This document shows positions 24,445 to 33,121 of a stretch of 64,000 nucleotides of DNA, piece by piece. The position numbers were made by a program, and so were the translations under genes. The stretch covers positions 496,001-560,000 of the forward strand of contig NZ_CP107772.1 in NCBI RefSeq assembly GCF_036345155.1, written 5' to 3'. Position 1 is the stretch's first letter, and each line of letters opens with the position of its first letter. The stretch is from Streptomyces sp. NBC_00582 (GTDB lineage: Bacteria; Actinomycetota; Actinomycetes; Streptomycetales; Streptomycetaceae). The notes beneath the pieces were generated by a model that worked only from the letters and a program-made list of their open reading frames with translations, was not told the DNA's origin and did no database searches.

Positions 24445-25647
24445 TTGAGCACGTCTGGCAGGCGGATATGGGTCGGCGTCGATGCCGGCAAGGGGCATCA
24501 CTGGGCGGTTGCGGTCGATGCCGACGGCGAGACGCTGTTCTCGACGAAGGTGATCAACGACGAGGCCCAGATCCTCACTCTCATCGAGACGGCCCGTGAG
24601 CGGGCTGAAGAGGTGCGGTGGGCGGTGGACATCTCCGGCCGGGCCTCCACCCTGCTGCTGGCCCTGCTGGTCGCCCACGGGCAGCAGGTCGTCTACGTCC
24701 CCGGCCGGACGGTCAACCGCATGTCCGGCGCCTACAAGGGCGAGGGCAAGACCGATGCCAAGGACGCACGTGTCATCGCTGACCAGGCCAGAATGCGACG
24801 GGACTTCGCCCCGCTGGACACGCCCCCGGAGCTGGTCTCCACCCTGCGGGTGCTGACGAACCATCGGGCAGACCTGATCGCCGACCGCGTCCGCCTGATC
24901 AACCGGCTTCGCGACCTGCTGGTGGGCATCTGCCCCGCGCTGGAGCGGGCCTTCGACTACTCCGCGGCCAAAGGCCCGGTCGTCATGCTGACCGAGTACC
25001 AGACCCCGGCCGCCCTGCGTCGGATCGGCGTCAAGCGGCTGACGACCTGGCTGGAACGCCGCAAGGTCCGCGGCGCTGTCGACGTCGCGGCCAAGGCCGT
25101 CGAGGCCGCCCAGTCCCAGCAGCTCGCGCTTCCCGGCGAGAAACGGGCCGCGCAGCTGGTCCGCGACCTCGCCCACCAGCTCCTGGCCCTGGACGAGCGG
25201 ATCAAGGACAACGACCGGGAGATCCGCGAGACCTTCCGCACCGACGACCGTGCCGAGATCATCGAGTCCATGCCCGGCATGGGACCCATCCTCGGGGCCG
25301 AGTTCATCGCCATCGTCGGGGACCTGTCCGGCTACCGCGACGCCGGCCGTCTGGCCTCGCACGCCGGCCTGGCCCCGGTCGCCCGCGACTCCGGCCGCCG
25401 CACCGGCAACTACCACCGGCCCAAGCGCTACAACCGGCGCCTGCGGCACATCTTCTACATGGCCGCGCAGACGGCGATGATGCGACCCGGACCTTCCCGG
25501 GACTACTACCTCAAGAAGCGGGCCGAGGGACTGCTGCACACGCAGGCCCTCCTCTCGCTTGCCCGCCGCCGGGTCGACGTGCTCTGGGCGATCCTGCGTG
25601 ACAAGAGGCTGTTCACCTCCGCCCCACCGGTCACGCAGGCGCCTTGA
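24445..25647 (+). CDS. IS110-family transposase (DEDD recombinase)
   Basis: A 400-residue protein with a TTG start. The N-terminal RuvC-like domain shows GVDAGKGHHWAVAVD (first Asp), then D-I-S-G-R and TDAKDARVIAD (later acidic residues). The C-terminal Tnp domain has SMPGMGPILGAEFIA, DAGRLASHAGLAPVARDSG and the catalytic-Ser region. It is full length and uninterrupted, so the element may be active. It acts as an RNA-guided recombinase in the IS110 family. Confidence 0.92.
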   Translation: MSTSGRRIWVGVDAGKGHHWAVAVDADGETLFSTKVINDEAQILTLIETARERAEEVRWAVDISGRASTLLLALLVAHGQQVVYVPGRTVNRMSGAYKGEGKTDAKDARVIADQARMRRDFAPLDTPPELVSTLRVLTNHRADLIADRVRLINRLRDLLVGICPALERAFDYSAAKGPVVMLTEYQTPAALRRIGVKRLTTWLERRKVRGAVDVAAKAVEAAQSQQLALPGEKRAAQLVRDLAHQLLALDERIKDNDREIRETFRTDDRAEIIESMPGMGPILGAEFIAIVGDLSGYRDAGRLASHAGLAPVARDSGRRTGNYHRPKRYNRRLRHIFYMAAQTAMMRPGPSRDYYLKKRAEGLLHTQALLSLARRRVDVLWAILRDKRLFTSAPPVTQAP

Positions 25648-25712
25648 CGCGATCATTGAGATTCCCTTCTCAGTGGGCCGGTCGGCCTCTCACATTCCGA
25701 AGCTATGACGCC

Positions 25713-25764
25713 ATTGCTATTCCGTCTAAGATCAATATTGCTATTGGGCTATACCTTGAGGGGC
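25713..25764 (+). promoter_or_regulatory. LysR promoter region with ATTGCTATT repeats
   Basis: ATTGCTATT occurs at 25713-25721 and 25737-25745 in an AT-rich stretch just upstream of the LysR gene. Direct or interrupted repeats of this size are typical of LysR-type binding regions. The region begins right after the IS110 right end, so half of the original divergent control region is now 1.45 kb away. Confidence 0.4.
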
Positions 25765-25767
25765 ATG

Positions 25768-26661
25768 ATGGAGCTGAACTCGCTCCGGCAGTTCCTGGTG
25801 GTCGCTCGCCTGGAGCACCTGAGCCGGGCCGCCGACGAGCTGCGCGTCGCCCAGCCGTCGCTGAGCCGCACCATCGCCAGGCTGGAGAGGGACCTGGGCG
25901 CGCCGCTGTTCGACCGCAGCGGCCGGCTCCGGCTGAACGACACCGGCAGGCTCTTCCGCGACCACGTCGAACGCGCCCTCGGAGAACTCGAGGCCGGACG
26001 GCGCGCCGTCGCCGAGGCCACCGAGCGGGGATTGGGCGCCGTGCGGCTGGCCTCGGAGACCTTCCTCACGCTCACCGGGCCGCTGGCCTCCTTCAAACGC
26101 TCCCATCCGGCCGTCGAGCTCGAACTCCACTGGTCGCCGCCCGAGGACATGGCCCGTCGGCTGCGCTCCCAGGAGATCGATCTGTGCGTCGCCTCGCAGC
26201 CCATCCACACCGAAGGGCTGGAGGGAACGGCCCTGTTCGAAGAGGAGGTGGGAGCGGCCTTTCCCCTCGATCACCCGCTGGCCGGCCGCGCCTCGGTGAC
26301 CATCGGCGACCTCGCCGACCAGCCGCTCGTCACCGCCCGCGGCGGACACTGGCTGCGCCGCCTGCTCGACCGGCTCTTCGCGGCCCACGGCCTCAGCCCA
26401 AGGATCGTGTGCGAGAGCGACGAGCACAGTGCGATCGCCGACCTGATCAGCGTGGGCCTGGGCGTCGGCCTCGTCCCCGCCTTCGCCCGTCGCAGCGTCA
26501 CCCGCGCACCCCTCGCCTGGATCCCTCTCGACGACCCCGCCGCCCGCCGCGCCGTGACGCTCTACTGGGCCGCCGACGGCCACCTGTCCACCGCGGCCCG
26601 CCTGATGCGCACCACGATCACCGACTGGAACTGGACCACCGGCGAACCCCCTTCCCCCTGA
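25768..26661 (+). CDS. LysR-family transcriptional regulator
   Basis: A 297-residue protein with the standard N-terminal helix-turn-helix (ELNSLRQFLVVARLEHLSRA, RVAQPSLSRTIARLERDLG) and a periplasmic-binding-like effector domain (about 90-290). The ATG at 25768 has GAGG spaced 6 bases; an ATG three bases earlier is possible. It was probably divergent from the SnoaL-like gene before an IS110 element landed between them. The effector is unknown. Confidence 0.88.
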   Translation: MELNSLRQFLVVARLEHLSRAADELRVAQPSLSRTIARLERDLGAPLFDRSGRLRLNDTGRLFRDHVERALGELEAGRRAVAEATERGLGAVRLASETFLTLTGPLASFKRSHPAVELELHWSPPEDMARRLRSQEIDLCVASQPIHTEGLEGTALFEEEVGAAFPLDHPLAGRASVTIGDLADQPLVTARGGHWLRRLLDRLFAAHGLSPRIVCESDEHSAIADLISVGLGVGLVPAFARRSVTRAPLAWIPLDDPAARRAVTLYWAADGHLSTAARLMRTTITDWNWTTGEPPSP

Positions 26662-27304
26662 ACGGGCGATGTCTGCCGGCCCTGCGGCCTGACAGGCGAC
26701 AGGGCCGGGCCATCAGAGGCGTCCGCACCTGTCCCGTCAGGCTGGGACCGGCCAGGGGCACGTTGTTCCACCTCGTCGTCGCCCTCCCCGCATCGGCGTC
26801 CACCGACGGCCGAACCCTGCGCGGTGTGGTGATGAGCGCGATTTCTGCGACGAACGGCGCTGCTCTGTTCTGGCCTTCGGTTGCCGGGCCCGCTGTCGGT
26901 GGGGCGTGGAACGGCAGAGCACTTTGCGCCAAGCCTTCCCGCAGCGCAGGGGTTGCCCATGCCGGCGATGGCCGTGCTCGACCCGGATCTCACCGAAGGG
27001 GTGGAGGGCTCTCTTCTCCGACAAACCGTGCGGCCTCCCCGCCCGAACCGCTCGCGGATCCGGGGTGGGACCTGCGGGAGCGGAGCCGCCTCCAACTGCC
27101 GCGCACGGGAAGGCACGGGTCCATCGCCGGTGCCGCACTCACCCCTGCCGTGGTCGACTCAGTCACCCAGCTGCAACGCCCCATGCCCCAACCCTCGGGT
27201 CCGCTGCCGGTCACCGCGACCACGCGTCAAGGCGTCTGACTCATGCCAAGGATCTCTGCGGTCCGCCTTCCTCCCTCTGCTTCCGGGCTCGTTACCCTCC
27301 CTAC
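26662..27304. other. 643-bp region without a confident gene
   Basis: Apart from a terminator-like hairpin just after the LysR gene, I see no frame with family-like content. Open frames here are probably chance in GC-rich DNA, including the long upstream extension of the helicase frame. Confidence 0.35.
26676..26708 (+). terminator. hairpin downstream of the LysR gene
   Basis: CCGGCCCTG (26676-26684) and CAGGGCCGG (26700-26708) form a perfect 9-bp stem with a 15-base loop, starting 14 bp after the LysR stop codon. Confidence 0.6.
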
Positions 27305-29074
27305 GTGACACTTGATGCTCGGCGAACTTTTACGCGCCAGCAGACCTGGCGTGCATGGCAGCTGCAGGGCCGCGTCTGCAACCTCTGCGGGCGCGCGATC
27401 CCCTTCGACCTGATGCAGGGCGATCACATCGTGCCGTGGAGCCGGGGCGGGCGGACCAGCAGCGAGAACCTCCAGGCGATCTGCGGTTCCTGCAATCTAC
27501 GCAAGGGCAGCACGGCGCAGCCGGTCACGAGTGTCCGTCTTTCCCCCGATCTGCTCGGCCCGAGCACGGCGCCGTTGCGGCCATGGCAGGCCGAAGCCCT
27601 GCCGATCGTCCTGTCCCGGCTGGGCCGAGAGCCCGTCCTGGTCGAAGCGTGCCCGGGTGCGGGCAAGACGCGTTTCGGCCTTGAGGTGGCCCACGAGCTG
27701 GCAGCTTCGGGGCAGATCTCGCGCGTTCTCGTGGTCGTCCCCTCTCTGGCGATCGCGGACGGTTGGGCACGGGCGTCGTCGGCCGCGACGCCGGGGGCGC
27801 CGACACTGCCGCTGCGGACGCAGCGTGACTGGCGGGCCGTCGACCCCATCGGTGACGAGTGGCTCGGAGCGATCATCACGTACCAGTCGCTCTTCGCGTC
27901 CACCGAGATGTTCTTGGCCCACGCGACGGACCCGGGCCGGCGGACGCTGGTCATCTTCGACGAGGTCCACCACGCAGGCGCCAACGCGGCATGGGGCATG
28001 TCGGCCCAGGAGGCATTCGCAGAGGGTGCGTGGGGAATCCTGTCGCTGACCGGCACACCCTTTCGCACAGGCCGCGACCCGATCGTGTTCGTACCCTCCG
28101 AGGAGGGCAACGCCCGCCCTCACTACCGCTACTCGTACGACCGCGCCATCGTCGACAGCGCCTGTCGGCCGGTTCAGTTCGTCGAGGCCCGTGGTGAGAC
28201 GACCTTCCGAACCCCGGACCGCCGGACCCACTCCGTCACCTTCGACGACACGGACGTGACACAGGCCGGGGAGCGGGGACGCTTGCGCGCCGCGATCGAG
28301 TGGATCGGTGAAGGATCGATCGCCGAGCACATGCTGATCGACGCCAACCACTATCTTCTCGGCCTGCGACAGCGCGGAGACACTGATGCCGCGGGACTCG
28401 TCGTGTGCATCGACTGCGATCACGCGGCCCGGGTGGCCGGTCACATGGCCTCCAGGGTGCTCGGCTTCCGTCCGGTCGTCGCCTGCTCCAGGCTCCATGA
28501 CGACAACGACCCCGACCCGGCCAACGCCATCCGCCTGTTCCGCGCCTCGCACGATCCGTGGATCGTCGCGGTCAACATGATCTCCGAAGGGGTCGACATC
28601 CCACGGCTGCGCGCCGTGGTCTACCTGACCAACCGTCTGACGCTCCTGTCGTTCCGGCAGATCGTCGGACGGGTGGTGCGCACGGACCCCGCCAACGTCG
28701 ACGACCACGGGCGTGTCTATCTCCCGGCGGATCCCCGGCTACTGGGCATGGCACGGCGCATCACCGAGAAGGCGGACCTGCTCCCGCCACCCCTCGTCAT
28801 CATCACGGACGGAGAAGGTGCCCTTCGGGTAGGCGCCGGAACCGAAGAGGACCAGCCGAGGGGTTCGTTCGAGACTCTCAACACGGTCGGCGAACAGGGA
28901 GGCGTGTTCGACACCGACGGACGCGACGCACACGCCGTCCTGGTGGCCTGCGCACGACTGTTCATCGAACGGGAGGGCTTGACCGGCACGGACCCCGAGT
29001 CCCTGGCCCTGGCAGCCAACGACGCCCCGGAGCTGCGCCGAGCGCTGCTCGCCCTGCAGCGGAGGCCACAATGA
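27305..29074 (+). CDS. HNH nuclease-SF2 helicase fusion protein
   Basis: A 589-residue protein. Residues about 20-68 form an HNH endonuclease with a zinc ribbon: C25xxC28, GDHIVPWSRGG (His41), ENLQAIC and C60xxC63. Residues about 90-470 form a superfamily 2 helicase: Walker A ACPGAGKT (115-122), Walker B/DExH variant DEVHH (219-223), motif III-like LTGTPFRT (248-255), EGVDIP (428-433) and motif VI QIVGRVVRT (452-460). The GTG at 27305 gives a compact N-terminus; no ribosome site is visible, so translation may be leaderless. The next gene overlaps by 4 bp. Nuclease-helicase fusions of this kind are common in phage-defence loci, so DNA restriction is a plausible role. Confidence 0.85.
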   Translation: MTLDARRTFTRQQTWRAWQLQGRVCNLCGRAIPFDLMQGDHIVPWSRGGRTSSENLQAICGSCNLRKGSTAQPVTSVRLSPDLLGPSTAPLRPWQAEALPIVLSRLGREPVLVEACPGAGKTRFGLEVAHELAASGQISRVLVVVPSLAIADGWARASSAATPGAPTLPLRTQRDWRAVDPIGDEWLGAIITYQSLFASTEMFLAHATDPGRRTLVIFDEVHHAGANAAWGMSAQEAFAEGAWGILSLTGTPFRTGRDPIVFVPSEEGNARPHYRYSYDRAIVDSACRPVQFVEARGETTFRTPDRRTHSVTFDDTDVTQAGERGRLRAAIEWIGEGSIAEHMLIDANHYLLGLRQRGDTDAAGLVVCIDCDHAARVAGHMASRVLGFRPVVACSRLHDDNDPDPANAIRLFRASHDPWIVAVNMISEGVDIPRLRAVVYLTNRLTLLSFRQIVGRVVRTDPANVDDHGRVYLPADPRLLGMARRITEKADLLPPPLVIITDGEGALRVGAGTEEDQPRGSFETLNTVGEQGGVFDTDGRDAHAVLVACARLFIEREGLTGTDPESLALAANDAPELRRALLALQRRPQ

Positions 29075-30609
29075 GCGATCACCGGCACACCGGCTCCACC
29101 GGCCCGACCATCATTCTCATCGGTGGGCCGATGACCGTCGACGACGGATCGTCGCTGGACTCGCGCCAGCCGGTAGCCGGCGACCCCACCTCCCACGTGA
29201 CGCAGGCGGGTCTCGCCACCTCTCTACTCTGGTGGCTGACGGCCTCCTCGCTCGTCGGCCGCCTCCTCGATTCGGCAGGCGAATCCGCCTTTGCCCTCCT
29301 GGTCGGCCAGCGATCGGTGGTCGAGTTGCGCCACGACGGGAGTCTCCGTCGTACCGGGCTTCGCGCCCTGCTGCCCGGCGGCACGACAGAGCTGGAACTG
29401 ATCCGTACCTCGTTCGACGAACCTCTGCCGGACAGCTATACCGAGGCGCACAGGCTCGCTAGCTGGAACGGCACCGTCATGGGCACGGTCGGCTTCAAAA
29501 CCCGTGCGCCGAACCACCGATGGCGTTTCCTCAAAGGAAACGAGTTCTATCTCGACAAGGCCGGAGAGAAAATCGGAGCCTCGATTCTCATCGACACGAG
29601 TGAAACACTCACCCACGGCGGCGATCTCCTCCCGGATCGATATGCGGACTTCGAGAAGCGACGCCTCATGGGAGACAACAGCATCCTCGTCATGCCGCAT
29701 ACCCACCGGAGCGAGTCGCTGGTACGCGGATATCTGGCATGGGTACGTGACGGCCGGCCAGTTGCCGAGAAGTTCTCCACTCAGGTCACATCGTGGGATC
29801 CGACGGCTCCACCGAATCCGGTCCACTACACCTGCCCCGTACCGGTCGAGGCGCAGTTCGGTGTCACAGGCCTGGTGCAAGGCGGCGAGTGGCGTGACCC
29901 ATCGGATCTCGAAGCAGCCCGGGCACTGCTTCAGGCACGCTACGACCTGAAGATCGGCATCTGGGATCTCGTGGGAAATCCCACGCTCAGGAGCGCACTG
30001 CTGTCGTCCACCCCCCAGGCGCCGGCCCCGGAGGAGGCAGCTGCCGTTCCCGCCGCTGCGGCCCGACGAGCACAGAAGCGAGTCGCTGCGAGGGCTGCGG
30101 AGAAAGCCGAGGCCGAGCGCTCTCTGGATCAGATTGCAGCCTTCTTCGGCCCATTGGAGGTGCTGGGCTGGAAACGGCCCCTGGAAGGGCGGGGCTTCAT
30201 GCACCTGCCGCTGACGGACGACTATCCACGCTGGCCGGGCGACGATCCGTCTCCCCTGGCCCAACTGGAGTTTGAGGTCGGTAAACGCCAGTCAACGGTG
30301 AGGGTGTTCACCATCCTGTACAACCAGGTTGACATATCGCGGTACGTCACAGACCGACGGGAAACACTTGAGGACATCGCCGTGCCGGACCGCTGCCCGC
30401 TGGGAGCGAACCCGCGCCCGATCCTGTGGCGTGCGCCCGGCGGCTGGGCCGATGACATAGATTGGCCGCAGCGGATTGCTGCACTGTCCGAACGCACATT
30501 TCGCTGGCGCGCAGCACTCCACGACCTTTGCGGCCAGTGCCGACGCGCGCATGCGAAGAAATTCCAGAGACCCCATCACAACCACCCTGAAAATTCATCG
30601 GCACAGTGA
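29071..30609 (+). CDS. unknown protein, partner of the HNH-helicase
   Basis: A 512-residue soluble protein with no family I recognise. The N-terminal half (about 45-300) looks globular (SLLWWLTASSLVGRLLDSAG, then NHRWRFLKGNEFYLDKAGEK and HTHRSESLVRGYLAWVRDG). An Ala/Glu/Lys-rich probable coiled coil or linker (about 318-352) leads to a second globular part (about 353-500) with PLEVLGWKRPLEGRGFMHLP and a Cys pair CGQC near 490. Its ATG overlaps the helicase stop by 4 bp (ATGA), so it is translated with it. Parts of the gene have weaker GC third-position bias than neighbours, a hint of recent transfer. Confidence 0.75.
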   Translation: MSDHRHTGSTGPTIILIGGPMTVDDGSSLDSRQPVAGDPTSHVTQAGLATSLLWWLTASSLVGRLLDSAGESAFALLVGQRSVVELRHDGSLRRTGLRALLPGGTTELELIRTSFDEPLPDSYTEAHRLASWNGTVMGTVGFKTRAPNHRWRFLKGNEFYLDKAGEKIGASILIDTSETLTHGGDLLPDRYADFEKRRLMGDNSILVMPHTHRSESLVRGYLAWVRDGRPVAEKFSTQVTSWDPTAPPNPVHYTCPVPVEAQFGVTGLVQGGEWRDPSDLEAARALLQARYDLKIGIWDLVGNPTLRSALLSSTPQAPAPEEAAAVPAAAARRAQKRVAARAAEKAEAERSLDQIAAFFGPLEVLGWKRPLEGRGFMHLPLTDDYPRWPGDDPSPLAQLEFEVGKRQSTVRVFTILYNQVDISRYVTDRRETLEDIAVPDRCPLGANPRPILWRAPGGWADDIDWPQRIAALSERTFRWRAALHDLCGQCRRAHAKKFQRPHHNHPENSSAQ

Positions 30610-30851
30610 CGGAGTCCCAGGCCCCGGAATACCGAGCATCGCCGTGACGAAGGTCCCCGGGAGCCAGAGCTAGCCCGGGAGGAGATGCCGCAGATCCTGG
30701 CCGACCGGCACTGAAAGGGCAGTCGGTTCGACCTGGGCCGGGCACTGGAGCTTTGGCAGTCCCGGTTGGCAGGCATTGCGGGTGGAAGCCTTCAAGGACC
30801 ATGCGATCCAGGCCGAGGTGGGGCGTGGAGGCGTCCCGCCTCGGCTCGGTC

Positions 30852-32099
30852 TCATCGTATGTACTGCGCCGGCTTGGTGGCGGCGTTGAGGAGGTACTCC
30901 AGGGGGCCACGCCGGAAGAAGCGGGACCAGATCGCGGCGAACACGGTCGCCCCCAGGACGTACGTGATCAGGGGCACCCAGGAGCCCCGGGTGTCGGCGC
31001 CGGGGACCGCGGGCAGCACGGATTGTGCGACGAAGTGGCCGACATAGGCGGTCAGGGACATGGTGCCCACGGCGATGACCGGTTTGGCCAGGCGGCGCAG
31101 TCGCGGCATGCGGTCCATCGCCACCGTCGCGCCCACGATCATGAGGATCGCGACGCCGACGCTGCCGATGATGTCGAACGTGGTGCCGCTGTGCGGCCCG
31201 GCCGTCAGGAGCGACGACGCCGGCATGGCCGGGAACGACCCGCCGTCGGGGGGCATCGATCCGGAGCCGCCGGACGACGGCCCGTCTTCCGCGAGGCTCT
31301 GCAGCGCGTCCGGACCGGCCAGCAGCAGGGACATGCCGTACGCGGCCACGATGAGGGTGGCACCGAGCGCGGCCAGGCGCCGCTGGACGGGCGCCGCGGA
31401 CAGGTCGAGGCGGGCCAGCGCCATGCCCGCGATCACGAACGGCATCCAGGTGATCGTCGGGTAGAAGCCCGTGAACAGCAGATCGAGTACGCCCACCTCG
31501 CTGAGCCGGTGGAGCGGGTCGTAGGCGTTGATGGTCTGCTGGACCGATTCGGTCAGCAGCCAGTTCAGGGCGAACGCCAGCTGCGGTGTGACGAGGGCGA
31601 GCACGGCCGCGGTGATTGCGAGTGTCTTGGCGCGCAGGCGCACCAGGGGCAGGGCGAGGAGGAAGTAGACGCCGTAGAAGCCGAGGATGATCACGCCCCC
31701 GTACTCCATCGCCATCGCGGTGCCCAGCGCCAGCAGGATCACGGCGCGGATCGCGATGCGAACTTTCGCCCGGCGGCCTGCCAGGCCGGTCTTCGGTTCA
31801 CGGCGGCCGGCGATCAGCATCAGTGAGAACCCGGCGAGTGTGGCGAACAGGACGGACGAGTGACCGTCTGCCAGGTACCGGATCCAGCTGGCGACGCCGT
31901 CCGTGGCCGACAGCGGAGGGCCGATGTGCACGACGTACATGCCGAACACGGCCAGCGCGCGGGCCAGGTCCACCCCGACGAGGCGTCCCATCGAGGGGCC
32001 GGGCGAGGCAGGCACGGCGGACTCGGCGGAAGGCTGGGTCCGCGGTGGCGAGTTCTCCTGCGGAGCTGATGTTTCCTGGGGCGGCTGTGTCTGTGTCAT
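30852..32099 (-). CDS. DUF418-like polytopic membrane protein
   Basis: A 415-residue protein with a Pro/Ser/Gln-rich cytoplasmic head (1-38) and about ten membrane spans. The opening R-L-V-G-V-D-L-A-R-A-L-A-V-F-G-M and the closing WSRFFRRGPLEYLLNAATK are typical of DUF418/heparan acetyltransferase-like membrane proteins. These may move acyl groups or other small groups across the membrane; the substrate is unknown. It stands alone on the minus strand between a two-gene helicase operon and a TetR cassette. Confidence 0.78.
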   Translation of the reverse strand: MTQTQPPQETSAPQENSPPRTQPSAESAVPASPGPSMGRLVGVDLARALAVFGMYVVHIGPPLSATDGVASWIRYLADGHSSVLFATLAGFSLMLIAGRREPKTGLAGRRAKVRIAIRAVILLALGTAMAMEYGGVIILGFYGVYFLLALPLVRLRAKTLAITAAVLALVTPQLAFALNWLLTESVQQTINAYDPLHRLSEVGVLDLLFTGFYPTITWMPFVIAGMALARLDLSAAPVQRRLAALGATLIVAAYGMSLLLAGPDALQSLAEDGPSSGGSGSMPPDGGSFPAMPASSLLTAGPHSGTTFDIIGSVGVAILMIVGATVAMDRMPRLRRLAKPVIAVGTMSLTAYVGHFVAQSVLPAVPGADTRGSWVPLITYVLGATVFAAIWSRFFRRGPLEYLLNAATKPAQYIR

Positions 32100-32280
32100 G
32101 CGGACAATCTCGCGGGGACGTCAGGGGCGGACCATCCGGCAGTCTTCGGTAGCGGCCCCGCCGGTCGGCGGATACCGCCCTGCCGACTGGCGGAGTCTCG
32201 TTCCGGGTATGTGCTGGAGAGGACGGCGGAGTCGGTGGTGCTTGCCGCGCGGCGCACCCTGGTGGGGCGGCTGTTGCGGC

Positions 32281-32440
32281 GCGTGCCGGGGACGAGGCGG
32301 AACATCTCGGAGATGTGCACGGTGTCGCCTGGCCGCGCGTAGTCGAGGAGTGCGCGGAACTTCGGGCGCTGGAGGGGGTGGAGGCGGCTGGAGGTGCCCG
32401 GGTCCTCCTTGAACGAGGCGTACGCCGCGGCCGCCGCTTT
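32281..32440 (-). pseudogene. serine recombinase (resolvase) fragment
   Basis: The minus strand reads RPKFRALLDYARPGDTVHIS then EMFRLVPGT. This matches the conserved middle of Tn3-type resolvases/serine recombinases (R-P-x-x-x-x-L-L-x-x-x-R-x-G-D-T-V-x-V-x-x-x-x-R-L). The catalytic Ser region and the DNA-binding tail are missing. Together with the Tn3 transposase remnant at 34651-36700 it suggests a dead Tn3-family transposon around the TetR-monooxygenase cassette. Confidence 0.6.
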
Positions 32441-32476
32441 CCTGAGTCGGATTGACGGCAAGTCGGCTCGCTTGAT

Positions 32477-32506
32477 ATTTATCCACCAACCGGTTGGTGG
32501 ATAAAT
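32477..32506. promoter_or_regulatory. perfect 30-bp palindrome, probable TetR operator
   Basis: Each half-site is ATTTATCCACCAACC and its exact complement, meeting at 32491/32492. The end of the palindrome lies 10 bp before the TetR start, so a bound repressor would block its own transcription and that of the monooxygenase behind it. Perfect dyads this long are rare by chance. Confidence 0.8.
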
Positions 32507-32516
32507 GGAGGCAGGC

Positions 32517-33089
32517 ATGGCGGCGACCCGACGAGGCAGGCCACCGGCTGGTCCGGAGCGCCGGGACGCGCTGGTGCAGGCGGCGTATCGATGTCTGGCC
32601 GAAGGCGGGTTCGAGCGGCTGCGGATGCGGGACGTGGCCGCCCGTGTGGGCATCGACCACTCCTCGATCCATCATCACTTCCCCACCAAGCAGGATCTGG
32701 TGGTGGCGGTCGTGGACCACGCCACTGGGCAGTTCCGGTCGACCACACCGCCGGACGGCGGCCCCGTCGAGCGCCTGCGGCGCCATCTGGCCACGCTCAG
32801 TCAGAAGATCGTTGAACAGCCCGAGCTCCACATCGTCCTGCGTGAGCTGGATCTGCGGGCCCTGCGCGACCCCGAGCTGCGGGAGATCATCGCCAGCAGG
32901 GAGGAGGGCTGGCGGAACTCACTGCGCGCTCTGCTGACCGATGCCGCCGCTGCCGGGGCGCTGGCCCCGCGCGTCGACCCGGCGACGGGAGCGGGGCTGG
33001 TCATCGCCACCGTCAAGGGAGTGAGCCTGGCCTCCGGCTACGCCGGCGACGTCCTGGGACTGCTCGATCAACTGCTGATCCGCACCTGA
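32517..33089 (+). CDS. TetR-family repressor
   Basis: A 190-residue protein with the TetR helix-turn-helix (DALVQAAYRCLAEGGFERLR, MRDVAARVGIDHSSIHHHFP) and an all-helical ligand domain. The ATG at 32517 has GGAGG spaced five bases upstream; an ATG at 32505 lies inside the palindrome and lacks a ribosome site. It sits 32 bp upstream of a flavin monooxygenase and probably represses both. Confidence 0.88.
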   Translation: MAATRRGRPPAGPERRDALVQAAYRCLAEGGFERLRMRDVAARVGIDHSSIHHHFPTKQDLVVAVVDHATGQFRSTTPPDGGPVERLRRHLATLSQKIVEQPELHIVLRELDLRALRDPELREIIASREEGWRNSLRALLTDAAAAGALAPRVDPATGAGLVIATVKGVSLASGYAGDVLGLLDQLLIRT

Positions 33090-33121
33090 CGTCCGTCTCT
33101 CCCATCGAGGAGGAACCCCTC

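Larger units (their letters stand above)
24248..25697 (+). mobile_element. IS110-family insertion sequence
   Basis: About 1.45 kb, the usual size for this family. It is bounded by short imperfect inverted repeats: GAATGTGAG at 24248-24256 and CTCACATTC at 25689-25697, with partial similarity extending inward. It contains one intact DEDD transposase gene and about 190 bp of non-coding left end with strong RNA-like stems. It sits between a SnoaL-like gene and a LysR gene, apparently splitting their shared control region. Exact ends need comparison with an empty site. Confidence 0.7.

Noticed and set aside
26906..27304. N-terminal extension of the helicase frame
   Set aside because: The extension is Arg/Pro-rich and lacks any domain, while the GTG at 27305 begins just before the HNH domain.
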